A program made the position numbers and the translations under genes. The notes under the pieces are model-generated. The model ran no database searches. It saw only the letters and a program-made list of their open reading frames with translations, and had not been told where the DNA came from. A stretch of DNA of 64,000 bases from NCBI RefSeq assembly GCF_017353515.1, contig NZ_JAFMPY010000007.1, positions 1 through 64,000 on the forward strand, written 5' to 3'. Source of the stretch: Jiella sonneratiae. Lineage in GTDB: Bacteria > Pseudomonadota > Alphaproteobacteria > Rhizobiales > Rhizobiaceae. Position 1 is the stretch's first letter. The number at the start of each line of letters is the position of its first letter. Positions 26,203 through 35,426 of the stretch are shown here, piece after piece.

Positions 26203-27201
26203 TCACCGCGCACCCTTGACGCCGAGCCGGATGCGCGGATCGAGCACGGCGAGCAGGATGTCGGAGACGAACATGCCGACGACGGTGAGCATCGCCAGGA
26301 ACATCAGGAACGAGCCGGCGAGATACATGTCCTGGCTCCTGAGCGAGGAGAGCAGCATCGGCCCGGTGGTCGGCAGGCTCATCACCGCCGAGATGATCAC
26401 CGAACCCGAGACGATCTGCGGCAGGATCGAGCCGAGATCGGCGATGAACGGGTTGAGCGCCATGCGCAGCGGATATTTGAACAGGATGCGCCGCTCGGGC
26501 AGGCCCTTGGCCCGCGCAGTCACGACATATTGCCGGTTGAGCTCGTCGAGGAGGTTGGCCCGCAGCCGGCGGATCATGCCGGCGGTGCCGGCCGTGCCGA
26601 TGACGACGACCGGCACCCAGAGATGGGCGAGCACCGAGCCGAGCTTGGCGAGCGACCAGGGAGCGTCGATGTATTCGGGCGCCATCAGCCCGCCCACCGA
26701 GGTGCCGAACCAGACATTGGCGAGGTAGAGCAGGATCAGCGCGAGCAGGAAGTTCGGCGTCGCGAGGCCGAGAAAGCCGAGGAAGGAGAGGCCGTGGTCG
26801 CTCCAGCTGTACTGGTGGGTCGCCGAATAGATGCCGATCGGGAAGGAGACGAGATAGATGAAGATCACCGTCGCCGCATTGAGGATCAGCGTCAGCGGCA
26901 TTCGCTCCCCGACGACGTCGGCGACCGGCTGGTTGTATTCGAAGGAATAGCCGAGATCGCCCTGGACGAGCCCCGTGACCCAGACGAGGTATTGCTCCCA
27001 CACCGGCTTGTCGAGGCCGTATTCCTCGCGCAGGAACTGGATCTTGTCGGCCGTGACCTGCTCGCCCTGGGCCTGGATCTCGGCGATGTAGCTGGTCAGG
27101 TAGTCGCCGGGCGGCAGCTGGATGATGGCGAAGACGAGGACGCTCACCGCGGCGAGCGTCATGGCCATGGTGACGATGCGTTGCATCAGATAGCGGATCA
27201 C
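26203..27201 (-). CDS. Peptide-type ABC transporter permease (first permease, DppB/YejB-like)
   Basis: A 332-residue protein beginning MIRYLMQRIVTMAMTLAAVSV, typical of the DppB N-terminal helix. The EAA loop is ELNRQYVVTARAKGLPERRILFKYPLRMALNP. The GTG start at 27201 overlaps the stop of the binding-protein gene (GTGA), which shows translational coupling. The operon order is binding protein, DppB-like, DppC-like; no ATPase follows. Confidence 0.92.
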   Translation of the reverse strand: MIRYLMQRIVTMAMTLAAVSVLVFAIIQLPPGDYLTSYIAEIQAQGEQVTADKIQFLREEYGLDKPVWEQYLVWVTGLVQGDLGYSFEYNQPVADVVGERMPLTLILNAATVIFIYLVSFPIGIYSATHQYSWSDHGLSFLGFLGLATPNFLLALILLYLANVWFGTSVGGLMAPEYIDAPWSLAKLGSVLAHLWVPVVVIGTAGTAGMIRRLRANLLDELNRQYVVTARAKGLPERRILFKYPLRMALNPFIADLGSILPQIVSGSVIISAVMSLPTTGPMLLSSLRSQDMYLAGSFLMFLAMLTVVGMFVSDILLAVLDPRIRLGVKGAR

Positions 27202-29180
27202 GGGCGCTTTTCCGCCGTGTCGACCGCCGGGCAGGCGAAATAGAACGTGTCGGGGTTGTACATGCCGAAGAACGCCCCGGGGTCGTAATTGTAGACGCCG
27301 TGCTCGGGCACGTTCTCGAGCGCGTCGGAGACGACCACCAGCTGGTCGACGCCTGAGACGATGCCGATGGTGTAGACCTGGTTCGCGAAGATCTGCAGCG
27401 CCTCGCGCCAGATCTTCGCCCGTTCGCCCGCGTCGAGGCTGGCCCTCCAGGCCTCGCGCAGCGCGATCAGCTGCTTCAGTGGCTGCATGTCCGGCGTATC
27501 GCCGGGCGCCTCGCCGCCGGTGCCGTGGGTCTCGACCCACATGCCGTAGCCCGGCCATTCGAGCTGCTCGGCGGTCGAGGGGACGAGTTCGCCGGGGTCG
27601 GATGCCGGGCCCGGCAGGCCGTTGTCGAGGCCGGTCCAGACCGAGATCAGGGTCGAGCCCGCCTTGACGCGGTTGCGGAAGATCTCGCGCTGGGATTCGC
27701 GGATCAGCAGCTCGATGCCGAGCTTGCGCCAGTCGTCGCGGACGAGCTGCAGGACGTCCGACTGTTCGCGGCTCTCGCCGGCGGTCTCGACGACGATGCG
27801 CATTTCCCGCCCGTCCGGCAGCCGGCGCAGCCCGTCCGGCTCGTCGCGTTCGAGGCCGAGCGAATCCAGCATGGCGTTGGCGCGGTCGGGGTCGTAGACC
27901 GACCAGGCCGAGCGCAGCTTGGCGTCGAAGAAGGGCGAGCCGGGAAGCACCGTGTTGCCGCCCGGCTCCGCGAGCCCGTAGAAGATCGCCTTGTTGATGT
28001 CGTCGCGGTTGATCGACAGCGACAGGGCGCGGCGGAACTTCGCCGTCTGCAGCAGCTTGCGCCAGACAGGATCCTTGGCGTTGAGGTTCGGATAAAGCGC
28101 GACATGGGCGCCCTTGCCGGACTTCCAGCGTCTGAGGTCGTAGTGCGAGCGCTTCTCGCCGCGCTTCAGGAAGGGATAGTTCGGGAAGGAGAGATAGGCG
28201 GCCTGAAGGTCCGCCTCGCCATTCGCGACCTTCGCCGGAATGAGCCCGGGATTGGAGATGATGAGCGCCACCTCGTCGACATAGGGAAGCTGCCGGCCTT
28301 CCTTGTCTACCCGGAAGAAATATGGGTTGCGGGCGAAGATCAGCCGCTCCGAGGGCGGCTCGGTGACGAGCATCCAGGGCTGCAGCGTCGGCATGTCGGG
28401 ATTGTCGTTGCGCTGGGCGCGGTCCTTCTTGAAGTGCAGTGCCACCCAGTTGCGCTGGCCGGACTTCTCGACCTTCTCCTCGACCTTCTTGGGGTCGGTG
28501 TAGTTCGGATTGTACTTCTTCAGGTAATGGGCCGGGCGATAGATGTCGAAGGGCGTCGCGGCGGCGAGCGCGGCGAGGAAGCCGGGATTGGGCTTCGGCC
28601 AGGCGTATATGACCGTGTAGTCGTCCGGGAAGGTCACCACCGGCTCCTGCCCGTCGGCCAGAAGCTCCGGCGGGATGCCGAACTTGGCGATCTTCGGGTT
28701 CTTCGCCATGTCCTCCCAGAAGTAGCGGAAATCCTCCGAGGTGAACGGCTTGCCGTCGGACCATTTCATGCCGGGACGCAGGTGGAAGGTGAAGATCCGC
28801 CCCTCCTCGACGTCGAAGCTCTGCAGGATGTCCGGGACGATCTGGTAGTCGCTGTCGTAGCCGACGAGGCGGGCATAGCCGAAAACCGGCATCAGCCGCG
28901 TGTCCTTGGCGCTGCCGGCGAGCATGTTCAGCGTTCCGCCGAGATCCTTCGCCGAGCAGGGGCTGTCGACGGGAAGGACGCGCGGCACGCTCGGCAGGCG
29001 CTCGGCGAGCGGCGGCAGGTCGCCCTTTTCGACCGCTGCGGCGAGCGACTTCGGCTCGGCAGATCCGGCGGCATGTGCCGGCGCGATCGCGAGAAGGCCG
29101 AAAAAGAGAGGAAAAGCGGCCGCGGCTGCCGCGCGGCGAAGGCGGGAGCGCACCGTCCCTGGTCCCGGCCCCTGCGGCAT
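27198..29180 (-). CDS. Periplasmic substrate-binding protein, family 5 (peptide/nickel class)
   Basis: A 660-residue protein with a signal peptide (about residues 1-37, AFPLFFGLLAIAPAHA). SBP_bac_5 patterns include RPGMKWSDGKPFTSEDFRYFW and KFRRALSLSINRDDINKAIFYGLAEP. The start at 29180 follows AAGGA by 10 bases; the longer frame (to 29438) has no such site. It delivers peptides or related solutes to the two permeases that follow. It is longer than typical DppA (about 530), closer to the YejA-like subgroup. The ligand is unknown. Confidence 0.92.
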   Translation of the reverse strand: MPQGPGPGTVRSRLRRAAAAAAFPLFFGLLAIAPAHAAGSAEPKSLAAAVEKGDLPPLAERLPSVPRVLPVDSPCSAKDLGGTLNMLAGSAKDTRLMPVFGYARLVGYDSDYQIVPDILQSFDVEEGRIFTFHLRPGMKWSDGKPFTSEDFRYFWEDMAKNPKIAKFGIPPELLADGQEPVVTFPDDYTVIYAWPKPNPGFLAALAAATPFDIYRPAHYLKKYNPNYTDPKKVEEKVEKSGQRNWVALHFKKDRAQRNDNPDMPTLQPWMLVTEPPSERLIFARNPYFFRVDKEGRQLPYVDEVALIISNPGLIPAKVANGEADLQAAYLSFPNYPFLKRGEKRSHYDLRRWKSGKGAHVALYPNLNAKDPVWRKLLQTAKFRRALSLSINRDDINKAIFYGLAEPGGNTVLPGSPFFDAKLRSAWSVYDPDRANAMLDSLGLERDEPDGLRRLPDGREMRIVVETAGESREQSDVLQLVRDDWRKLGIELLIRESQREIFRNRVKAGSTLISVWTGLDNGLPGPASDPGELVPSTAEQLEWPGYGMWVETHGTGGEAPGDTPDMQPLKQLIALREAWRASLDAGERAKIWREALQIFANQVYTIGIVSGVDQLVVVSDALENVPEHGVYNYDPGAFFGMYNPDTFYFACPAVDTAEKRP

Positions 29181-29213
29181 GTGTCTGAGTTCCTTGCCCG
29201 TTCTCTTGCGGCC

Positions 29214-29242
29214 AGTAAGCTTTGGCGCCGACGCTTTGTCAA
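29214..29242 (-). promoter_or_regulatory. Candidate sigma-70 promoter of the ABC importer operon
   Basis: On the minus strand TTGACA (complement of 29237-29242) is followed after 17 bp by CTTACT (complement of 29214-29219), 34 bp before the start codon at 29180. The -35 box is perfect, the -10 box weak. Confidence 0.45.
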
Positions 29243-29582
29243 TCTTCGCAACGGTCCCGTCGGCGCGATACCTGGTACCGCGAAGCTTGCCGGCGAAACC
29301 ACGCATTGAAGCCGTCTTGCTCAGATCGCGGGGCCGAACTCGGCCAAGCCGCCCCACCGTTTTCCCGCCATCGATGGAGCAGGTTGCGAGACGCCGGCCG
29401 ACCTCGGCCGGGCTGCGACGTGGGGCGACATCCGCCATTGCTCTCGAGTTCGTCGGGTTTCGCTGATCCAGGCCGGCGCGGGAACCCGTGTCCTTGCCGG
29501 CGCCGCCCGCGTCGCATAATCACCCCTCGATACCCATCTGATCTGAGCGATCGGGCGCAAGAAGCGGGACTGAACGGACGGT
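29243..29582. other. Rest of divergent intergenic region, no gene seen
   Basis: Between the importer promoter and the GT4 start I see no convincing coding potential, repeat or hairpin. It should contain the promoter of the plus-strand glycosyltransferase gene, but I cannot point to clear boxes. Confidence 0.4.
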
Positions 29583-30812
29583 ATGATGCAGGGGCGGGTC
29601 GCGATACTGGTGAAGGGCTATCCGCGCCTGTCCGAAACCTTCATCGCCCAGGAGATCGCCGGGCTCCAGGATCGCGGCCTCGAGCAGCTGATCGTCTCGC
29701 TGCGCCAGCCCGGCGAGACCAAGGTCCATCCCGTCCACAGGAAGATCACCGCGCCGGTCCTCTATCTGCCTGAATATCTGAAGGACGATCCGGCGCGGGT
29801 GAAGCGCGGCCGTGCCTTCGCCGAGGCGCAGCCGGGCTTTGCCGAGGCCGAGCGGATCTTCGAGGCGGATCTGAAGCGCGACCACACCGCCAACCGCTAC
29901 CGCCGCTTCGGCCAGGCCTGCGTGCTCGCCGCGGAGCTGCCGGCCGACGTCGGCTGGCTGCACACCCACTATCTGCACACGCCGGCCTCGGTCGCCCGCT
30001 ATGCCGCGACGATCCGCGGCCTCGGCTGGTCGTTCTCGGCCCATGCCAAGGACATCTGGACATCCGAGCGCTGGGAGCTTTCCGAAAAGCTCGACGACGC
30101 GGCCTTCGGCGTGACCTGCACCGCCTCGAACCTTCTCTATCTGCGCTCTCTGGCGAAGCAGCCGAAGAAGCTCGAACTCGTCTATCACGGCCTCGATCTC
30201 TCCGGCATCGCGCCGCCGGAGCGCCGGCCGGCCGGGGCCGGCAGGCCGTTCCGCATCGTCTCGGTCGGCCGGGCGGTCGAAAAGAAGGGGTATGGCGACC
30301 TCATCCGGGCGCTCGTGCTTCTGAAGGACCGGGACTGGCATTTCGACCATGTCGGCGGCGGGGCGCTGGCGAAGAAGCTGAAGAGCCAGGCCGAAAAGGC
30401 CGGCATCGCGGGCAGGATCACCTGGCACGGCAGCCGCGAGCGCGGCGAGGTGTTCGACCTGCTCGCCAGGGCGGACCTCTTCGTTCTGCCCTCGCGCATC
30501 GCGAAATCCGGCGACCGCGACGGCCTGCCCAACGTCCTGATGGAGGCGCAGGCGCACCGGCTGCCGGTCATCTCGACGAAGGTCTCGGCGATACCCGAAC
30601 TCGTCGCGGACGGGCGGACCGGCCTCCTCGTCGAGGAACGCGATCCGAAGGCGCTGGCGCAGGCGATCGCGACGCTGATGGACGATCAGGCCCTCGCCGC
30701 ACGCCTCGCCGCGGCGGGTGAGAGGCGCGTGCGGGAGGATTTTTCGCCCGAGCCGGGTCTCGACCGGGTCGCCGCGCTGCTCGGCCAGGCGCTGGCGCGG
30801 AAGGCGGCATGA
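29583..30812 (+). CDS. GT4-family glycosyltransferase
   Basis: A 409-residue GT-B protein. The N-terminus has VAILVKGYPRLSETFIAQEI. The donor-binding half carries RIVSVGRAVEKKGYGDLIRA, a conserved ADLFVLPS, and the E-x7-E type motif DGLPNVLMEAQAHRLPVISTKVSAIPELV. GT4 enzymes transfer sugars from nucleotide donors in polysaccharide or glycolipid synthesis. The deacetylase gene follows 17 bp downstream, so they probably act together on a surface glycan. The acceptor is unknown. Two ATGs (29583, 29586) are equally possible. Confidence 0.9.
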   Translation: MMQGRVAILVKGYPRLSETFIAQEIAGLQDRGLEQLIVSLRQPGETKVHPVHRKITAPVLYLPEYLKDDPARVKRGRAFAEAQPGFAEAERIFEADLKRDHTANRYRRFGQACVLAAELPADVGWLHTHYLHTPASVARYAATIRGLGWSFSAHAKDIWTSERWELSEKLDDAAFGVTCTASNLLYLRSLAKQPKKLELVYHGLDLSGIAPPERRPAGAGRPFRIVSVGRAVEKKGYGDLIRALVLLKDRDWHFDHVGGGALAKKLKSQAEKAGIAGRITWHGSRERGEVFDLLARADLFVLPSRIAKSGDRDGLPNVLMEAQAHRLPVISTKVSAIPELVADGRTGLLVEERDPKALAQAIATLMDDQALAARLAAAGERRVREDFSPEPGLDRVAALLGQALARKAA

Positions 30813-30828
30813 AGGGCGCGGACGGACG

Positions 30829-31620
30829 ATGAGTAAGCGCCATCTGCCGCTCGCCTCCGCGGCGCTCGACACGCTCGCCGGTGAGGGGCGGAGCCTTCGC
30901 TTCTGGTGGCGAGACGACGATGCCCGGACGGTGACGCCCGACCTCGAGCGGCTGCTCGGGCTGGCGAAAGCTCACGATCTGCCTCTCGCCGTCGCCGCCA
31001 TTGCCGACGGCGCCGAAGCGGCTCTGGCGGAGCGGATCGCCGACGAAGACGGGGTCCGCGTCCTCGTTCACGGATACGCCCACGCCAACCACGCGCCGGC
31101 CGGCGCAAAGCGCGCCGAATTCGGTGACCACAGGCCGGGGGACGCGATGGCGGCCGAGATCGCGGCGGCGAAGGCGCGGCTGGAGGCGCTCTTCGGCGGG
31201 CGCCTGCTTCCGGCTTTCGTGCCGCCCTGGAACCGGATCGGCGAAGCCGCCCGCGCGCTGCTGCCCTCACTCGGCCTGCCGGTCGTCTCGGTCTACGGGC
31301 CGGCGAGGGCGGCAGGGCCCGGCCTGCCGGCCGAGCTCAACACCCATCTCGACGTGATGGACTGGCGGGCGATGCGCGGCCTCTCCCCGGCGGAGGCCGA
31401 CCGGCTTCTGGCGGGGCTGATCGAGGCACGCGCCACGGCGGATGCCGGCGGCGCGACCGAACCGATCGGACTGTTGACGCATCACCTCCAGCATGACGAG
31501 GCCGCCTGGCACCTCGTCGAAGCCGTGGTCGCCCTTTGCGCCTCCCACCGGGCTGGCGCATGGCCGGCCCTGCGGGATCTGGTCGATGCGCGCCGGGTTC
31601 CGGGGTGCGGACGCGCATGA
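30829..31620 (+). CDS. Polysaccharide deacetylase-like protein
   Basis: A 263-residue protein. The sequence LRFWWRDDDARTVTP holds the aspartate pair of NodB-like deacetylases, VHGYAHANHAP the two metal histidines, and FVPPWNRIG the conserved Arg region. These enzymes remove acetyl groups from sugar polymers. No signal peptide is seen, so it would act in the cytoplasm, unlike exported NodB-like enzymes. It follows the GT4 gene by 17 bp, an operon likely of glycan synthesis. The longer frame from 30718 overlaps the GT4 gene and is rejected. Confidence 0.82.
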   Translation: MSKRHLPLASAALDTLAGEGRSLRFWWRDDDARTVTPDLERLLGLAKAHDLPLAVAAIADGAEAALAERIADEDGVRVLVHGYAHANHAPAGAKRAEFGDHRPGDAMAAEIAAAKARLEALFGGRLLPAFVPPWNRIGEAARALLPSLGLPVVSVYGPARAAGPGLPAELNTHLDVMDWRAMRGLSPAEADRLLAGLIEARATADAGGATEPIGLLTHHLQHDEAAWHLVEAVVALCASHRAGAWPALRDLVDARRVPGCGRA

Positions 31621-31720
31621 ATTGAAGATGAACTCGGCATTCAGTCCAGGTTCCCTTGGGTAAGGTCATAACGACGTCGCGCCTCAAGAAGTCCGCGCCC
31701 CAACCCAAGGAGAAATGTCC

Positions 31721-32053
31721 ATGTCGAAGTCGCTTGTGTCCGCCCTCGTCGCCGCCGCCGTCGCCCTGACCGCCGCCGCCACCCTGACCGATGCCAGCCG
31801 CAGCCAGGCGTCGGCCGCCACCTCGATGAGCTGCACCATCCCGAATTCCGTCTCCTGCACCATCACGAGCACCAAGGGCCTGCGCTCCGTGCTGATCAAG
31901 GCGAACACGCCCCTCGGCGTCATCGACCTGGTCAACAAGACCTATCGCGGCTGCCCGAAGAGCGTGAAGGTCTCCTGGGACTCCGCCTATCATTCCTCCT
32001 CGACGAAGTTCGTCGAATGCGCGTCCGCAAAGCTCAAGCTGAACTCCAACTGA
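31721..32053 (+). CDS. Small secreted protein with four cysteines, unknown function
   Basis: A 110-residue protein. The N-terminus MSKSLVSALVAAAVALTAAATLTDASRS is a signal peptide, with cleavage probably after SQASA. The mature part has Cys in SCTIPNSVSC, GCPKS and ECASA, so two disulfides are possible, and little else. The ATG at 31721 was chosen over 31715 because AAGGAGA lies 7 bases before it. It stands alone. I recognise no family. Confidence 0.7.
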   Translation: MSKSLVSALVAAAVALTAAATLTDASRSQASAATSMSCTIPNSVSCTITSTKGLRSVLIKANTPLGVIDLVNKTYRGCPKSVKVSWDSAYHSSSTKFVECASAKLKLNSN

Positions 32054-32238
32054 GACGCGCAGGTCGCCGCAGCGGTCGGGCGTCGGACGAACGTGCAGTC
32101 CCGGCAGGGGCTGCACGTCTCCGGCCTCGCCGCGGGTCGGCGACGCCGGACCGGCGCCGAGGGTGCCGGGGGTCGCGCGCAGGGGCGGCCTGCGTCGCCA
32201 TGCTTTGCTTCTCCTGCCGATGGGACTAAGAGGCCGTC

Positions 32239-33270
32239 ATGTCCCAGCGCGTGCTTCTCACCGGCGTTGCCGGCTTCATCGGCTTCCACACCGCCCGCAA
32301 GCTTCTCGCCAGAGGCGACGCCGTCGTCGGCTTCGACAGCGTCAACGCCTATTACGACCAGCGGCTGAAGCGCGCGCGGCTCGCCGAGCTCGACCGGCAG
32401 ACGCAGGCGGCGGGGCACGACTTCACCTTCGTCGAGGCCGATCTCGCCGATCGCGCCGCGCTCGACCGGGTGTTCGCGCAAGCGCCCTTCGACCGGGTGA
32501 TCCATCTCGCCGCCCAGGCCGGCGTCCGCTACTCGCTGGAAAATCCGGAGAGCTACGTTTCGAGCAATCTCGTCGGCTTTGCCAACATGCTCGAAGTCTG
32601 CCGGCACGCCGGGGTGCCGCATCTCACCTTCGCCTCGTCCTCCAGCGTCTACGGCGCCAACCGCAAGGTGCCGTTCTCCGAGCATGACGGCGTCGACCAC
32701 CCGATCCAGCTCTATGCGGCGACCAAGCGCTCCAACGAGCTGATGGCGCATGCCTACAGCCACCTTTTCGCCCTGCCGGTGACGGGCCTGCGCTTCTTCA
32801 CCGTCTACGGGCCGTGGGGCCGGCCGGACATGGCCTATTTCTCCTTTGCCGAGAAGATCATGGCCGGCCAGCCGATCGCGCTGTTCAATCACGGCCGCCA
32901 CAGCCGCGACTTCACCTATGTCGACGACATCGTCGAGGGGGTGGTGCGGGCGAGCGACCGGATCGCGCCGCCGAGCCCAAGCTTCGATCCCGCGCGGCCG
33001 GATCCGGCGACGAGCAGCGCGCCGTTCCGCATCTTCAACCTCGGCAACGGCCGGCCGGTCGAACTGCGGCGCTACGTCGAGGTGCTCGAACAGGCGCTCG
33101 GAAAACGCGCGGTCATCGAGCTGAGGCCGATGCAGACCGGCGACGTCGAGGACACCTTCGCCGATGTCGGCGAGATCGAGCGGGCGCTCGGCTATCGCCC
33201 GACCACCACGGTCGAGGAGGGGCTGAAGGCCTTCGTCGACTGGTTCCTCGCCTATCGCCGGCTCGCCTGA
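32239..33270 (+). CDS. lpsL: UDP-glucuronate 4-epimerase family (NAD-dependent epimerase)
   Basis: A 343-residue short-chain dehydrogenase/epimerase with the NAD motif [16 protein letters not shown], the serine cluster FASSSSVYG and the catalytic YAATK. The sequences [19 protein letters not shown] and [19 protein letters not shown] mark the LpsL/Cap1J branch. These enzymes convert UDP-glucuronate to UDP-galacturonate. UDP-galacturonate is the donor used by RgtE-type lipid synthases, so this gene could feed the cluster at 3249-7049; that link is inference. The start follows AAGAGG. Confidence 0.92.
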   Translation: MSQRVLLTGVAGFIGFHTARKLLARGDAVVGFDSVNAYYDQRLKRARLAELDRQTQAAGHDFTFVEADLADRAALDRVFAQAPFDRVIHLAAQAGVRYSLENPESYVSSNLVGFANMLEVCRHAGVPHLTFASSSSVYGANRKVPFSEHDGVDHPIQLYAATKRSNELMAHAYSHLFALPVTGLRFFTVYGPWGRPDMAYFSFAEKIMAGQPIALFNHGRHSRDFTYVDDIVEGVVRASDRIAPPSPSFDPARPDPATSSAPFRIFNLGNGRPVELRRYVEVLEQALGKRAVIELRPMQTGDVEDTFADVGEIERALGYRPTTTVEEGLKAFVDWFLAYRRLA

Positions 33271-33401
33271 GGAAACGCGCGATCGATCGCCATCGATCGG
33301 CGTCAATCCACCTCGGCCCGGCGGTGCCCGACGTTCCGGCGGAACGTCTTTGCGGCATCGCGCCTTTCTCTTTCCCAGAATCAGTTGCGGAAGACGTCGC
33401 C

Positions 33402-33575
33402 ATGCCAGATCCCAGGAAGCCCAAGGAAGCCGATGCCGACCGGCCCGATCTCGTCGGCAACGCCGTCGAGCGGACCGACAACGGCTATGACGGCAAGAGG
33501 GACGGCGAGCGGCTGATCGGCCGCGACGTGCCGATCGAGGAGCAGGACGCCGAGGAGGAAGAGCAGCTGCCCTGA
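33402..33575 (+). CDS. Small acidic hypothetical protein
   Basis: A 57-residue, highly charged protein (MPDPRKPKEADADRPDLVGN at the start, EEQDAEEEEQLP at the end) without membrane segment or signal peptide. The composition and neighbour-like codon use suggest a real gene of a conserved rhizobial small-protein type, but I recognise no domain. It lies downstream of lpsL. The ribosome site is only a weak GGAAG. Confidence 0.5.
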   Translation: MPDPRKPKEADADRPDLVGNAVERTDNGYDGKRDGERLIGRDVPIEEQDAEEEEQLP

Positions 33576-33773
33576 CCGGGCAGGGTGCCTGGGCAGATCT
33601 TTCCGGCATCCGCCGGTCGGCAGCCGCCGGTATGCGGCGCGCGGACCGGCTCGCTTTGCCGGAAGATCGAGCCCGGCTGCGGCCGCGATTTCCGACGGCC
33701 GGCGTTGCCGAACCTCCGGCACCGGTGCCAGGATCGGTGCGAGCGGCCGTCAGGGCCGCGGGGGAGGGAAAAG

Positions 33774-34220
33774 ATGCTGAAGGGAATTCCGCCGCTGGTC
33801 ACGCCGGAACTGCTGGCGCTTCTGGCGGCAATGGGCCATGGCGACGAACTGGTGCTCGCCGACCGCAACTTCCCGGCTGTCTCCGTGGCCGCGGCGACGG
33901 TCAGCGGCGAACTCGTGCAGCTGACCGGCGTCGACTGCAACGCGGCGGCCGAGGCGATCCTGTCGCTGCTGCCGCTCGACGGCTTCGTGCCGGCGCCGGT
34001 GAAGCGCATGGCGCCGGAGGGCGAGCCGCAGACGGAGTTCGAGGTCCATCGCGACATGCAGCGCATCGTCGACGCCGCCGAGGGCCGCAGCGTGACGATC
34101 GAGGCGGTGGAGCGCTTCGCCTTCTACGCGGCGGCAAGGCAAGCCTTCGCGGTGGTCCGCACCAGCGAGAGCCGACCCTATGGCTGCTTCATCTTCAAGA
34201 AGGGCGTGATCTTCGACTGA
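33774..34220 (+). CDS. fucU: RbsD/FucU-family sugar mutarotase
   Basis: A 148-residue protein with the family N-terminus LKGIPPLVTPELLALLAAMGHGDELVLADRNFP, which contains the active-site histidine and aspartate. The C-terminal segment is RTSESRPYGCFIFKKGVI. FucU/RbsD proteins interconvert alpha and beta anomers of fucose, ribose or other free sugars. GGGGAGGGA before the ATG decides the start at 33774. No fucose or ribose genes are adjacent. The stop codon is part of a 103-bp tandem repeat. Confidence 0.92.
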   Translation: MLKGIPPLVTPELLALLAAMGHGDELVLADRNFPAVSVAAATVSGELVQLTGVDCNAAAEAILSLLPLDGFVPAPVKRMAPEGEPQTEFEVHRDMQRIVDAAEGRSVTIEAVERFAFYAAARQAFAVVRTSESRPYGCFIFKKGVIFD

Positions 34221-34422
34221 TACGAGATCCGCTCGATCAGAGCGGGGCTCGTTATCAAGCCCGCGCGGCGAATGAGCGTCTCTGTTTCCGGCGTCACGAC
34301 GTGACCTGCCGGAAACCCTATGATACGAGATCCGCTCGATCAGAGCGGGGCTCGTATCAAGCCCGCGCGGCGAATGAGCGTCTTTGTTTCCGGCATCACG
34401 ACGTGATCTGCCGGAAACCGTA
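34218..34422. repeat. Tandem 103-bp direct repeat with two hairpins per unit
   Basis: Copy 1 (34218-34320) and copy 2 (34321-34422) differ at only a few positions. Each unit contains a hairpin TACGAG..CCGCTC/GAGCGG..CTCGTA and a second, TTTCCGGC..CACG-A-CGTG..GCCGGAAA. Copy 2 forms both stems best. The TGA stop of the fucU gene is the first three bases of copy 1. Confidence 0.9.
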
Positions 34423-34531
34423 TGAGCCTCGGGCCCCCGGTCGGCCGCCCAAAGGCATCGGCCCGACGCTTGAGGCCACGGTGCCGTGAACGGCCCGTGC
34501 GCTTCGACGATGCGGCTTGAAGGAAGTCGAA

Positions 34532-34606
34532 TGGTGGGCGTGACAGGGATTGAACCTGTGACCCCTTCGATGTCAACGAAGTGCTCTCCCGCTGAGCTAC
34601 ACGCCC
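34532..34606 (-). tRNA. tRNA-Val (anticodon GAC)
   Basis: The minus strand folds as a complete cloverleaf. The acceptor arm GGGCGTG pairs with CACGCCC and an encoded CCA follows (34532-34534). The D-arm contains AGCTCAGC.GGGAGAGC. The anticodon stem CTTCG/CGAAG holds the loop TTGACAT. The T-arm has GGTTCAATCC. The anticodon reads GUC and GUU codons. Confidence 0.97.
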
Positions 34607-34620
34607 ATTCGACGGAGCGG

Positions 34621-34650
34621 CATAGACCACAGGACCGCGCGGGCCGTCAA
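34621..34650 (-). promoter_or_regulatory. Sigma-70 promoter of tRNA-Val
   Basis: Minus-strand TTGACG (complement of 34645-34650), 18-bp spacer, TCTATG (complement of 34621-34626). The predicted start lies a few bases upstream of the tRNA 5' end at 34606. Confidence 0.6.
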
Positions 34651-34904
34651 TAGCAAAACCGGCGCCTCGAAACATTTGCTCCTGCCGGTGGGAGAAGGCT
34701 TCGAAAAGCCCGGCTGCGGCCCCGCAGGGCAGGGCAATGGCCTCTCTCGGGGGCGTCTCGGCCGTCTGATTTGCGGGCGGCCTGGCGCCGGTTGCGGACG
34801 GCGACCGGGCGCCCTCCGCAACAGGTCAGCCGGTTCGCCCGGCGGTCTCGTCATACGCGGTCCGACGCGCCGGGTGACCCGATCTGCCGGAAAGGCCGGA
34901 CAGG

Positions 34905-35270
34905 TCAGGCGGCGTCTTCGAGGATCTTGCCGACCTCGTCGACGAGTTCCCGCAGGTGGAACGGCTTCGACAGGATCTTGGCGTTCTTCGGCGTCTTCGA
35001 ATCCGGGTTCAGCGCGACGGCGGCAAAGCCGGTGATGAACATGACCTTCAGGTCGGGATCGAGTTCGGTCGCCCGGCGTGCGAGCTCGATGCCGTCCATT
35101 TCCGGCATGACGATGTCGGTCAGGAGCAGGGAGAAAGGCTCCTCGCGCAGGCGCTCGTAGGCACTCCCGCCATTGTCGAACGCGACCACCTCGTAGCCTG
35201 CCCGCTCCAGTGCTTTGGCCAGGAAGCGGCGCATGTCGTTGTCGTCTTCAGCAAGCAGTATCTTCGCCAT
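34905..35270 (-). CDS. cpdR: Single-domain response regulator CpdR
   Basis: A 121-residue receiver domain beginning MAKILLAEDDNDMRRFLAKAL. The acidic pocket is in AEDDND, the phospho-acceptor Asp in LLLTDIVMPEMDG, the Thr in MFITGFAA and the Lys in ILSKPFHLRE. CpdR localises the ClpXP protease in the alphaproteobacterial cell cycle and is phosphorylated through CckA-ChpT. It is divergent from an N-formylglutamate amidohydrolase gene, the usual rhizobial arrangement. Confidence 0.94.
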   Translation of the reverse strand: MAKILLAEDDNDMRRFLAKALERAGYEVVAFDNGGSAYERLREEPFSLLLTDIVMPEMDGIELARRATELDPDLKVMFITGFAAVALNPDSKTPKNAKILSKPFHLRELVDEVGKILEDAA

Positions 35271-35426
35271 TCCCAAAACCTGTTTCCGTCCCGGCCGACT
35301 GGACCGTCGACAAGCCGATATCTTACACGAATTTCATACCAGATTGGTCCGATATTTTCTAAAACCAATTGGCGCAATGCCGCCTGCAGCCCTAGCTTTG
35401 GGTTAAATTCTGGGAAAGAGGGACGA

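Noticed and set aside
34230-34490. Coding frame across the 103-bp tandem repeats
   Set aside because: It only continues an unrelated frame; the repeats are hairpin-rich intergenic DNA following the FucU stop.
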